The notes under the pieces are model-generated. The model searched no databases and had not been told where the DNA came from. It saw nothing but the letters and a program-made list of their open reading frames with translations. A DNA stretch of 64,000 bases from Neonectria sp. B-13. Taxonomy: Eukaryota > Ascomycota > Sordariomycetes > Hypocreales > Nectriaceae. Below, one piece after another: positions 12,694-23,648 of the stretch (position 1 is the first letter of the stretch; each line of letters starts with the position of its first letter). Made by a program: the position numbers and the translations under genes. The stretch covers positions 2,510,387-2,574,386 of the forward strand of contig NOKP01000001.1 of assembly GCA_002682825.1 (NCBI GenBank). Direction: 5' to 3'.

Positions 12694-13551
12694 CTGCGGC
12701 GAAGGAAGACTTGGGGTTAGACAAGAAAAGGATGACAGAGAACGAGAAGGAAACTGAGAGGGAGAGGCCATACTGGTTCTACGCCCCGTGCCGGGCGATG
12801 CTGGTTGCGGCTCATGATGTACAGGGACACCGGCCCGACGCCCTTGTACCGGCATAAGGTGGAGGGGATTTGTAAGGCGCGACGCCCTGCAGGTGGAGAG
12901 TTGCTCTGTGAAACTGGATGAGAACCGGCCGGTCAAGTAAGTAATGGGTAAAATCCGTCTGTCTGTATGGCTTCAGAACTTCCGACTCCCGAGAGACAAT
13001 TCGTCCGCAGGGTTCATCCACCCGATGATCGGGGCCGGCCAGCAGCAGAGTGACCGCTTAGTTTAGTAGAAACCCCGACTCAAGCATTATACAAGAAAAC
13101 GACGAATCGAAGTATGTGCAGGTGAGGGTCACGAAAAGGTTCGGCAGTTGAGGTGGAGCATCAAAAAGGCCGAAGCCGCGGAGCCGTTAGTCTACTATAT
13201 AGGTGCTTAGCTTCGAGGCTTCGGCCGATTTGACCAATAGCGGCGCTTTTCTGGCCTAAGAGCCCTGGGCCGTTCGTCTCCTTGCCTCTTCTCTCTTCCT
13301 CCATTCCCACTCACTCGCCTCAACAGATGCAAGGCCAAAGACTCATTCGGTTTGGTCATCAGCAGCCAGGAATTTTCTTAGTGACAGGGAGAGGAAAAGA
13401 TGGGAGATACCCACATATACTCACACGGCGGAGCGGAGAAGGTGTCCATGCTGGAAGCCATATAAGGCATCCAAGGCTCATCATAGTCCAGGTAGGCTGG
13501 TTCCCCTCTCATCACTTGTCAACCAGGAGCCAGTGTTAATCGATCATCACC
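12694..13551. promoter_or_regulatory. Shared divergent promoter, regulator / MFS transporter
   Basis: The stretch carries the unresolved first exon of the regulator and the upstream DNA of the transporter. It contains the palindrome CCGGCCGG near 12927 and a strong inverted repeat at 13168-13226. A TATA-like CTATATAGG near 13194 lies inside that repeat. Confidence 0.5.
13168..13226. promoter_or_regulatory. Perfect 10-bp inverted repeat, possible operator
   Basis: GGCCGAAGCC at 13168-13177 and GGCTTCGGCC at 13217-13226 are exact reverse complements separated by 39 bp, with CTATATAGG in the spacer. The arms contain CCG/CGG half-sites of the kind bound by Zn2Cys6 dimers. Whether the neighbouring regulator binds here is inference. 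Confidence 0.45.
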
Positions 13552-15274
13552 ATGGCCACAGCCGAGACTCACTTGGACACCGATGTCGAAAAGAGCGGAA
13601 ACCGCGCAGCCGTTGTTGGCACATGCCAGAATTTTGACTCGTCGGACGAATCCAGCTCGTCAGACAATGAGGCTCCCGACCCTACCAAGTTCTCCAAGGT
13701 TAGTTCCTAGTACACCATCGAAGTTGGAGGACAAAGATCAACATGAACTGACACGGCTCTTGAACCTACCAGTGGAGAAAGATTCACATCGTCATCGCCG
13801 GCTTCACCTGCACCTTCAACGGCAACCTGGGCTCCTCGATGCCTTCAGGCGCCCTCGACGCCATCTCGGACCAGTTCGGCGTCACGAACCGCACCCATCT
13901 CGTCATGCTCAACTCGCTCTACATGGTCGGCTACGTCCTGGGCCCTCTTCTCTTCGCGCCCCTGAGCGAGTACATCGGCCGCCGCCCGGTCCTCATCGGC
14001 ACCTTCTTGGGCTACATCGTCTTCATGCTCGCCTGCTCCGCCGCCCCGACTTACGCGGCCCTCCTCATCTTCCGCCTCCTCTGCGGCGTCAACGCGGCGG
14101 CGCCGACCTCGGTCATCGGCGGGCTGTACGCCGATATCATCGACGACCCCTCGGTTCGGGGAAACGCCATCGCCTTCTACATGACCGTCACCACCATCGG
14201 GCCCGCCATCGGGCCCATCATCTCAGGCTTCTCGTCGTCAATGGGTTGGCAGTGGCCCTTCTGGATCGCTGCGCTGATAACCGTGCCGGGCCTGCCCTTC
14301 GTGCTGACCCTCCCCGAGACGTACGGCCCCGTGCTCTACAACAAGGCGGTGCGGAAGAGCAACAAGAAGCGGAGTGGCGGGCCCGACGCCCAACAGCCCC
14401 TCCGTCCATTTGACATTCGAAAGATCTTCCTCCGGCCCGTGACTCTGCTCTTTACTGAGCCTATCCTCGCGGCTACTTCGGCCTATCTGACTCTCGTCTA
14501 CGCCATCATGTACCTCATGTTCCAGGCGTACCCGATCGTGTTCCAGGGCTTCTATGGCCTCTCTCCAAGCATGGCATCGCTTGCTTACATTCCAAGTGAG
14601 TTGCTCTAATGTCTTTCTTGGGCCCGTCCTTCCTAATAAGCGAGTTCCTCGGCCAATGTGTTCTAACCCCTTTACTCTAGTGTGTGTCGGTATCATCGTT
14701 TCCTTTGTGGTTTTTCTCCTCTTCACCTGGTATCACGACCGCGAGGCAGCCGCCGGCAAAGCGTGGGCGAACAACGAGATCTATCGTCGTCTGCCTCTCG
14801 CCTGTATCGCTTCACCATGGTAAGTCTCCAGAAAGGCCCCTCCCTCCCTAGGTCTGTTGACTTCATGGGCCACCGTTCCAACGACTAACAAGCCGCAGCA
14901 TGGTTATTGCACTCTTCTGGCTGGGCTGGACTGTCTGGGAGTCAGTACCCCCCGTAGTGCCCATGCTCGGAGCGGGGTTCTTCTTCACCGCCGGCTTACA
15001 GTTGCTATTCATGGGCATGGTCAACTACCTGACCGACGTCTTCCGCCAGTCCTCGGCCTCGGCACACGCCGCAGCGAGCTGGACGCGGTCCACCGGCGCG
15101 ATCCTGTTGCCCCTGGCGGCCGAGCCCATGTATCGCAACCTAGGTCTGCACTGGGCGCCGTCGGTGCTGGGGTTCGTGGCGCTGGTAATGGGAGTAATCC
15201 CCTTTATCTTCATCCGGTACGGCGACCGGTTGGCGCGGAGTAGCAAGGCGGCCAGAGCAGCCTATGGAATCTAG
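13552..15274 (+). CDS. MFS transporter, DHA1 multidrug/polyamine-type antiporter
   Basis: A 12-helix major facilitator, probably a plasma-membrane proton antiporter exporting drugs or polyamine-like compounds; the substrate cannot be read from sequence. Four exons are inferred: 13552-13698, 13773-14595, 14681-14819 and 14899-15274, with introns of 74, 85 and 79 bp, giving 494 residues. The cytosolic N-terminus is acidic and Ser-rich (SSDESSSSDNEAPD). Motif A is seen as APLSEYIGRRPVLIG after the second helix. The antiporter motif C is seen as IGPAIGPIISG. A charged central loop (VRKSNKKRSGG) separates the two halves. The start is the only ATG giving the normal short N-tail. The neighbouring divergent Zn2Cys6 gene is a natural candidate regulator. 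Confidence 0.93.
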
Positions 15275-16613
15275 GATTAACAGAGATGGAAGATTGCGGT
15301 CGACAACTGGGTTTGATTAGATAGCGGGCTCATGGCTTGGGATATTATTACACGGGCAAGGACAAGCATTATTATTGGGAGTTGGAAATGAAGGCATAAA
15401 TAAAGCCTTACGATACATAGAAAAGTATATAGCAGCTGGTTTCATTCAAGGGCGGGCTATATATGTGGTGTTTTGAATAGACTAACAATCATTTACTGAT
15501 AACGAGATCTCGTAGTTGGTATCTCATCGTTGTTGACATGTACAACCCTCAACCAACAAAAAGAAAGACTACAAATACCCGTGTCCAACATGATTCAACC
15601 CGCGATTCACTCCCACATGAATCCATCGAGTTACGCGTATTCTTGGCTCTGGCTTCCTATCACTGCTCTGTAGAGCAACTGCCGCACGGGAGAGTCTCCA
15701 ATAGCGGCGCTGCCGGCCCTCCGCCGACCCCGCTCGGAGATCGGGACACGGACACCAATCATAGGCCGCTGCGAATTGACGCCATCATACGCCTTGCAGA
15801 CCATGCAGGGCGTGGCCATTTGCATGCCCGCCGCAAACGCCCCGGATTAGGAAGTGACTTGTCGTCATAGGGCGTTCGCATGTAAGAAAGCATGCACCCG
15901 GCCATTGGCGCACAATGCATTATTGGGAAGGCGTCTTGCTTGGACTGGTTCTCTCTTTCGTCTTCTCTTCATATTTGAGTGTCTGTCTGTCTCTTTTGGC
16001 AGGATTGTTGCGGAACCTCCAAGTTCCCAATCCCCCAAGGACGTCGACTAAGCCCCTATCCTATGTCAACCTACCATCATCCCCTTCTCTTCCTCCAAGT
16101 CCCTCCTATCATATATTCCCATCAAAACAGTGAGTGACCCCGCAACCCATCCTGTTGTCGTTGACCTAAACACATTGACATTCATCCCATCCTAACCCTG
16201 CGCCAACGCCCTGTCACGGTCCCCGGTCCCAGTCCCGAGTAACCCCGTTCCCAAATAACTTATGCTCCAGACCACCGTGAGTGAAGATCCCTCTACACAG
16301 TTGCATTATGCTGGGTCGGTGACGTTCCCAGCCGCAACATGCCCCGACCTTTCATAGAGGTCCCTTTTCCGTAATGTACACATGTATATATATATACTGT
16401 AATCGCCTCGCAGCGACATTCGCCCGGCATGTCCCTGGCCATCTTTCGTGTGAAACTCGCCCTGGCGTAACCATGCATAGATCGGATTGAATCAACATGC
16501 GTTGGCTTCGCCTTGACTGATTTGTCGTTCGAGCTGCATCGTTCCTTTGCAGAGGGTTTGCAATTCGAGGTGCGTCCTCATTCTGGTGGCTGACGTGTTC
16601 CGTCATGCCCCCT
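15275..16613. other. Convergent 3' intergenic region
   Basis: DNA between the 3' ends of the transporter and the phosphodiesterase. Just after 15274 it is AT-richer, as expected for 3' untranslated and poly(A) regions, and there is a short TA run near 16383-16396. No gene is supported. Confidence 0.6.
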
Positions 16614-19488
16614 TCAGCCTGTCGAATCCGTTGCCGAGCATGGCGAGCCCGAGCCCTTATGCCTCCTGAAAAACGGGAAATCCTTCATCCGGAATCGACT
16701 CGTCTTCTTCCGAAGTGATTTGCCCTCCGCTTTTCCGATGCTGCCGCCAATGCTCCCACCAGTGCTGCCACCCGTGCTGCCACCCGTGCTGCCGATGGAC
16801 TGTGTTTCGTCATCGGCAACCGAACTATCGTGATACGTCATCTCGGGCGTATCCTTCAAGCTTGGGGATGAAACGTTGATTGTGGGAATTCCCAAGGGGT
16901 GTTCCGTCGATTCTCCGCTGACTATACTCGTGCCCCGCGTGCTTGGTGACATAGGCATCTTGCCAGTCGTAGCACTCGTCGCCTGTGACGCCCAGTCGCC
17001 GGAACAGGTACCGGACACGCTCCCTTCAGTGGTTTCGCTGGACCGTTGTTTCCCAGAAGGTATCGACTTGCCATCTGGATAACTGTCTTCTTGATTTCGA
17101 GAGTGGAATGGATCACTATTTGCAAGCTCCCGGACGGCATCGAACGTCGATGTCGACCCATTCATTTGCTTGAAGTCTCCGAAAGTGTCCAGTGCGTGGG
17201 ATGAATCTGTCGTTGGCTCGTTGTCTATTGGCGACTCGTCATGCGCATCAACGTGTGGCATCGGGAGCACTCCATTGCCTACTGGGGTCGTATCGGATGC
17301 TCGGTCCGTGTCGCTCAGACTCGACTCCTTGCTGACTTCCTCTGGCGGGACCGCAAAACTCATAGTTCTGGGCGAAAAAGTACCTTCCTTCAACAAAAGG
17401 CGCCTCCGGACCGGATCATCCTTCAAGAATTTCGCCTTGTCTTCCTGCAACTTTTGCTCGAAACGGCTCTTATTTCGTTCGAGCTCGTCGACCGTGTACT
17501 TCATGGCCGGCATGATGTCGGCGACACCCTGGAAGAGTGGGGTAGCAAACAGATTCATGAAGCCTAGCTGGCCTTTAGACAGAGATGTCACGTCCTGTTT
17601 GGGTGGTGCCATGAGTGATGATTGAATCCCCAGCTCGCTTTCCATCGACGCCTGCCGGGAGAATTCCTCAGAGAGAATGTATGTCCACTGGAGTGCGATT
17701 TCGTGATTCCTCGCCTGGAGATAAGAGTCAGTAATCAAGCTCAACGAAGTTGTATGAGTGGAGCAGGGTGAGCATACCACGTTGCTAATGTCAGCACATT
17801 TGATCAATAGCGAGCAGGCCAAGGTCCTGTTCTCCTCCAATTGTCGCCCATTCCAACCGTCGATGCTGTTGTTCTCCTGAAGCCGTTCCTGAAGGTCGCC
17901 AAGCTTCTTCATATAGTCAAAGTGTAAACCCATGTCGGTCGCCAGGATGGAGCTAATCATCAACCTGCGCATTTTGGTGTCCTCGAACGCAGATGGCCAA
18001 TGGCGGCGAAGGATTTGAGAATAGGCAGCGCAGTGAAATGACTCGAGTACTGACTGATCGTTGTACAGTTGTGCTAGAGGCGCGTTAAGGGTAACTAGGA
18101 AACCGTTGTTGACACCAGGGTGCCCAACGTCATGGCCAATCGCTGTAATGAGGAGAGTTAGAGCCTCAAAGGGTGTGACTAAGGACGCTATCGGAGACTT
18201 CTCGGGGATCGAGCCCGCCTCTGCATTTGCGGGATAGGGTGGGAGAGAACCGATATGCACGAGGAAATTAAACGTCGCCTGCAAGACATCTACCACATGA
18301 CGGAAGTTGTGATATGGGACGAAGTTGTTGTAGGCGGCGCGACAAGCAACGAGGAAGGAGACGAGGTGGTCTGCGTGGTAGGTTAGCATGCGGGTGGTTA
18401 CATATAGGGTTGAGGCGAGTGGCTTACCTGCTGGTATCCGCCATTTTTCAAGTTCCGGCATTGCCAGGGCGTGCTTAAACATGGCCAAGGCCGCAACCAA
18501 CAACTCATCGTCGCCGAAGGAGTGAGCGCAGAAACTCCAGCTTCCCACTGCGGCTGCGATGACTACCTGCCGCTCAGATGACACAGCAATATGTGCCTTG
18601 TTGATTTGATCCTCGTTCGAGGACAATCGGCATATGCCCTTCATCAAACTTGAAACCATGGCCTCACGGAGGTACGCAAATGGTTTTTCGTCATTGACGC
18701 CCACCCAAGACCGCTTTCTCCCTTGCCTGATCTCCAACATGGCCTGCTGCTCCCGCGCGGCCTCTCTATGTGCCCGATAAGCACATATCTCCAAACTTGT
18801 GATGCACTTCGAACTGAGAGGGGAGACGATGATGTCGACAGCGCCGAGATCCAGACATCTCCGTATCAGTCGGCGGTTGGAGGCAAGGGAGCCAAGAGGT
18901 GTTGTGAATGGCTCTACAGCGCCATCGGTCATCTGCTCGCTGGCAGACGTGGGGCCCGTTTCTGAACTGCTGATCATGGGGACTGGGACGACTAGTTTTG
19001 ACATCCCGCGCAGCTGAGCCTCTGTGATGATTTTCTGCAGTAAATCCAACCCGTATAGGGCTTCGTCTGGAGTGTGGATGTCGACGCCCCCTTCATCGGA
19101 TTCGCACGAGGGCGACGGCGACGTGGGTCTATTTTGCGGCTCAGGGACATGTTCATCGTGAGGAGTGTCAAGTAGCACAATTGTCGGCTTCAGGTCGAGC
19201 ATAGATCCCTCTTGAAGTTCAAAGAGCTTGGACAAGCAGGCGGCGCCTGTAGCGCACACGTGGACTGATTAGGCAGTTAGAAACAGCGAATGCAGGAGAA
19301 GGAGAGCGGGGGGACCAACCGTCGCCGAAGGCGTCTAGCAAAGGCTGGATGGCTTGTCGAGAATCACTAGACTCCCACCCTTGTGGATCACTTTCCGTGT
19401 TATTGGAGATAGCATAAATCATTCCATCTTCGCACACATCGCGATTGACGTATATGACATGACAAGCGGCGCGTTCCATGGTGGTCAT
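16614..19488 (-). CDS. 3',5'-cyclic nucleotide phosphodiesterase, class I
   Basis: Hydrolyses cAMP to 5'-AMP and so damps protein kinase A signalling; the fungal relatives are high-affinity Pde2/PdeH enzymes. Four exons are inferred: 19320-19488, 18428-19264, 17778-18370 and 16614-17714, giving 899 residues. Introns of 57 and 63 bp lie in open frame, so an unspliced reading looks longer but interrupts the domain. The metal site is seen as YHNFRH (His356, His360) and GHDVGHPG (His415-Asp416), with SLLIKCADISNV further on. A linker of about 250 residues precedes the domain. The C-terminal ~240 residues are Ser/Thr-rich and disordered, with a GGST-type repeat before a basic end. The first exon, joined as GDVHVCATGAAC, starts at the only nearby ATG (TTMERAACHVIYV). 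Confidence 0.93.
16741..16793 (-). repeat. In-frame 12-bp repeat encoding GGST units
   Basis: Four tandem 12-bp units near the 3' end of the phosphodiesterase gene encode Gly-Gly-Ser-Thr/Ile. The units are nearly identical at DNA level, so copy number probably varies between strains. Confidence 0.75.
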
Positions 19489-20529
19489 GGAGAGCTACCA
19501 GTCTCGCGACTGGAGCACCGTAGCCCTTCGGGCAACAGATCGATTGAACCAAGAGGCAGTGAGAGTAGGAAAGCCTCTAGAGTCTCGAGGGACGCAAAGA
19601 CAAGAAGTCTTGCGATGGTGCTTTGGGGAGAGTTGCGATTTGAATTTGTATCCGTATCCGAGGAATGAAGCAAGGAGCAATCGTAGAAGGTGGTCTGGGT
19701 TTAGCGACACCCAAACGATCAAGCGTAAGTGCGACTCAGGATTTTTGAAGCATCCAAGCGATCGAAGGGTGTATCGAAGACGACGACGGAGCGTGACGGG
19801 TGGCACGGGAGAATGGTGGGTTTGGTGCAATCGGAGGACGCGACACCTAGTTTCGGGTCCAGGCGAGTGTCGCAGGGACGGCTGCCGACAGAAAGGCGGT
19901 TAGACGGATGAGGAAGGTGTTGAAGAAGCTGATGATTGAGAGGCAATAGTCAGCATGGACGAATTGGCTAAAGAGGGACCCCGGTGGGCGATGAATAGAG
20001 GGAAAACGCGAACGTAGGCGTGTGTGGAAGCGAGCAGGAGAACGAAGGAGAGGGGAGGACAAGACGGGAGGGCGAGACGTAATGGAAGATGCCGGGGAAC
20101 GGGGGAAGGTGGATAGAAGGCGAACGGGATGGAGTAGGCTGGGGCTGGCTGAGTCTTTGAGATGGGGAGTGAGACAGTGGACTGAAGGGCATCGAAAAGG
20201 AAAATTCGGTAGGAGGGGACAAGCTGCCATCTTCGGGGTGTCGAGGTGTCTCAGCGGGTCGAGGGCCGAGCACGCGGGCGCAAGCACGATGGTGTCAGAG
20301 GCATGGAAGCATTGGGGTCTTACCTGGAAGTACTGCAATAACACGAGCCCGTGGAGGCTGTCGGGACCTACCTGGCCAGGAAAGAACCAGGGTAGGGAAA
20401 GAAAGTAGGGTAAGGGTATCGAGCGACGCGGCAGCTGGGGCCGGGGAGAGGAGGCGATCTGCGAGCAAGCTGCAAGAGTAGGGACAGGGCGCGGTGGCGA
20501 CGTAGGACAAAGAGGCCCGACAGTGAAGG

Positions 20530-20594
20530 GGGGGCGTGAAAGTGAGAGTGAGAGTGATAGTGAGAGCGAGAGTGAGAGCGAGAGAGCGGGAGAG
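20530..20594. repeat. GTGAGA/GCGAGA hexamer-like purine repeat
   Basis: About ten imperfect 6-bp units within the purine-rich leader. Confidence 0.7.
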
Positions 20595-21517
20595 TGTGTG
20601 ATGTGAGCGCGGCTGCGAGGCGATGGATAGTTGACTCTTGAGAGCCAGCGAACGGCGCAGAGTCTAGTTGAAGAAAAGCGATGCCGTAGGATGCTGAACC
20701 GAACGTGGTGGCGGCGTGATCAAAGCGTGGAGAAGAGAATCAAAGGCGAGTCAGATCCGACCGGATCGATGACCGGGTCGACAAGTCGAATTGGCCAAGG
20801 AACGGAACAAGTCAAGAGTCGGGGCGGGATGGATGGAGGGAGAGGGAGAGAGAGGGAGAGGATGAGAAGGTCTCGGGGGCCGGGGGAGAGAGAAAAAGTG
20901 ACTTTTGCTAACCCGGACGAGACAGGCAAGGGCCTGAGAGCGGAGGGCAGGGGACTCTAGTAGGGGAGGAACAGTGGAAAGAAAAACAATGGTTTCGCGC
21001 AAGGCCCAGAAAAAGAAAGCAGGAAAAAGGAACACGCAAGGAATAATAGAAATAACAAGAAAGAAGCAAAAAAGGGCTGCGATGGGGAATGACGCAGCGG
21101 GCCTGGGAAGAACAAAGGGTATTCACACAGGAGATGATGCTGCGGTTGGGAGTCAAGGGCAGACGGCGAAGCGCAGAGAGCAGACGCGAAAGCAAGGAGA
21201 CAAGACTGAGAGAGGAGTTTGCTCAGTTGCTGATGCGCCTTGTTGCTTCTTTTCCGCGGCGAGGAAATACAGACAGATGGGACAGACGAATAGAACCGGT
21301 TAGGTCGATCGGTGGTATGCCAGTCGCACCAAGCCAAGAGATGGATGGCGAGGAGAAGGGCGCGAGGGAGCGTGAGAGAAGGGTCAGACCGTAAGGACGA
21401 GTGAGAACTGGGATGGAAGGCGAGGGGGCGTGGGACTGAGTTGGCGGCGTCACGGCGAGGGTGGTGTGTGTGTCCTAGCGGGAGTCTGCGAGAGCAAGTG
21501 GGGGGATGGATTGCGGG

Positions 21518-21553
21518 TTGGGATGGGATGGGATGGGAAGGGAAGGGAATGGG
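21518..21553. repeat. GGGAT/GGGAA pentamer repeat
   Basis: Six or seven tandem pentamers with G3 runs on the + strand. This G-run spacing could in principle support a G-quadruplex. Confidence 0.7.
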
Positions 21554-21766
21554 GTGTTAGAGCAGAGCCTAGCACTGTAGTCACCCATGGATGAAGGAAG
21601 GTAAGGAGTATGGTTTTCACCACAGTAGCACGGCCAGCAGGGGGGTAGCTGGGGTTCCTGGAGCTGTAGGCACGATAAAAAGGGGGGGGGAGAGAGAGAG
21701 CTCCTTGGTGTTGATGGTTTGGGGGCACAATTCAGAGTGAAGCCCTGAGCTATGAGCTACGAGCCG

Positions 21767-21796
21767 TGAACCATGAACCATGAACCATGAACCATG
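21767..21796. repeat. GAACCAT heptamer array
   Basis: Four near-perfect tandem heptamers in intergenic DNA. Confidence 0.8.
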
Positions 21797-23124
21797 GTCC
21801 TGTGTGCAGCAAGCCGCGGCGGCGTCGATGAGATGGGGTGACAAAAGTAAGGGAGCAGAATCCACCACGACCCAGGTCCCTATCGCCAGCTGCCTGTGGA
21901 CGACGGTCGTCGTCACAGCCGGCGAGCACTGGAGCACCCGCAGCGCACGAGGCACGAGGCGCGAGGCACTAAGGCATCCACAAATGGGATCAAAGGGGCT
22001 GGATGAGGGTTTGCGGGCGACGGTCGCCAATCAGGGCGCAGGATGGGGGGCGATGGGGCCGATGGAACCAGTCCGGAGGAGGTTCGAGCGGGTCTAGGTG
22101 GTCGTTTGGAAGCCTTCTGGCCTTCTTCGAGAATCTGGAATTGCCACGGTTCCCACACCATCGACATGGGCCAGGAAGTGACTGCGACGGGGGGACCGGG
22201 AATCTTTCTCGAAGCCTGGACGGAAAGGTTGCTGCAGCGAGTAACTTAGCTCTAGTACACGCTAAAGCCGGTTTGGTACAGGGTGTGCGGGGCGCTGCAG
22301 GGCTTGCAGCCGAGCTTGCAGGGGGATGGATGGGGGGTTACCTGTGCAATACAGGGGAGCTACGAAGTGCGCCTGGTCGATGTGCACCAACGCGACGCCC
22401 TTCATGGCGCTCTGGGAGCGGGGTGGCAGGCGCAAGGTCGCGGCTGAGGGAGCTTTGGAAACTCCGCAGTGAGCCGTACCCTGCTGGTAGCCCACGGGGT
22501 TCTCTCTTTCGAGGCCCGGCCGCCTGTATCTTGTTCTCTTGGACGATCCGTCGGCCACGGAGTTGAGGTATGTGTTCATACAGTGCGGTTTGGCGTGGTG
22601 AGGTGTATCGCAGTAGACGGGCCACTGTGGAAGGGTACCCCACCCCCCCGGGCTGGGCGCCTCTGCAAACAGCCTACAACCGGCCTGGGGCCGGAGAACC
22701 AACCAGCCTGCTGGGTTTGCCTGGGCGTCAACCCTGAGCCTTTGGGCCGCCGACGACAGTCTCTCGGCGACGGTCGCACAACACAGTGGATTCCAATATG
22801 AACCCCAGCTGGATCTCAACTGGAGTGCGCTGGGACTGGGCAGTTTGCCAGTTGTGTCCTGGAATCCAGTGGGACTTTTTCCCTTTCCCCTGGGCCCTTG
22901 CCGTAGAAGGCTTCGATGGAAGGATTCCGTTCCATGTCCACAAGCTCACACCCTGCGCTCTGGACTCTGCGCTTTGCACCACTCTCGCACCCTGCACCCT
23001 GCAGCATGCACCACCCTGCACTGCCCCCTTCTCTCTCTGTTCTTTTCCATCTTTCTTCTCTGTCGGGTTCCTTATTCTCAATGCTGGCGGCGCCCCTGAC
23101 GCAGTATCTGACATCTCCTATGTC

Positions 23125-23150
23125 GCATCTAGCATCTAGCATCTAGCATC
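23125..23150. repeat. CATCTAG heptamer array
   Basis: Three and a half tandem heptamers. The flanking 15-mer TCGCATCTAGCATCT also occurs near 4805, about 18 kb away. Confidence 0.75.
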
Positions 23151-23166
23151 CTTCCGAGTCCGCAAG

Positions 23167-23193
23167 CGCCTTCCGCCTTCCGCCTTCCGCTTT
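23167..23193. repeat. CGCCTTC heptamer array
   Basis: Three tandem heptamers. The 18-mer CGCCTTCCGCCTTCCGCT inside it also occurs at 3491-3508. Confidence 0.75.
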
Positions 23194-23597
23194 CCAACGC
23201 TCCCCCCGAGCTGCACCTGAAAGACACCTGCTGGGATGATGCAAGTGCGGGCAGGCCGCTTTCCTTCCTACACCTAGAGGGAAGGTGTTACCAGGCAAGG
23301 TACCCAGTGATCATCTAATGACTGCCTGTGCTTTGCAGGTGCAGAATGCAGAGCCAGAGTAGCTGAGGAAGGGAGGGAAGGTAGGGACCGCTGTGCACAG
23401 TTTTAGCTGCATCGGATGAGAGCCCCGCGCACCCCGGCTTCCATTTCCAGACGCCATCTCATCTCATCCCATTGCCATTTGCATCATCATTCGAATTTCA
23501 TCGTCATTCCCATTCACATCGTCATTTCCATTGTCACTGTCATTCCCCCTGCGCAAGCCAAAAAAGAAGAAGCCAAGCCTCGAGCCTCAAGCCCCAA

Positions 23598-23648
23598 GCC
23601 TCACGCCTCACGCCTCACGCCTCACGCCTCATGCCTCACGCCTCAAGC
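23598..23648. repeat. CCTCACG heptamer array
   Basis: About seven tandem heptamers (CCTCACG with CCTCATG and CCTCAAG variants at the ends). Confidence 0.85.

Larger units (their letters stand above)
19489..21660. other. Purine-rich leader/promoter of the phosphodiesterase gene
   Basis: From roughly 19.9 to 21.66 kb the + strand is strongly enriched in G and A, with runs such as GAGAGTGAGAGTGATAGTGAG near 20540. The phosphodiesterase sense strand is therefore polypyrimidine over about 1.7 kb. Several frames of 90-165 codons stay open here only because purine runs lack stops; their products are Arg/Glu/Gly or Ser/Pro/Leu rich and lack domains. I read this as promoter plus a long 5' untranslated region, not coding. 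Confidence 0.55.

Noticed and set aside
13583..14413. A 276-codon His/Arg/Pro-rich frame on the + strand
   Set aside because: It is an alternate frame of the MFS transporter; composition is typical of an out-of-frame GC-rich reading.
19847..21453. Several overlapping open frames of 90-165 codons on both strands
   Set aside because: They arise from purine/pyrimidine runs lacking stop codons. The products are Arg/Glu/Gly or Ser/Pro/Leu rich, with no domains or splice logic.
22965..23030. Third full copy of the GCAGAGT array
   Set aside because: The words here are too degenerate to count as the same array; mentioned only as a relative.
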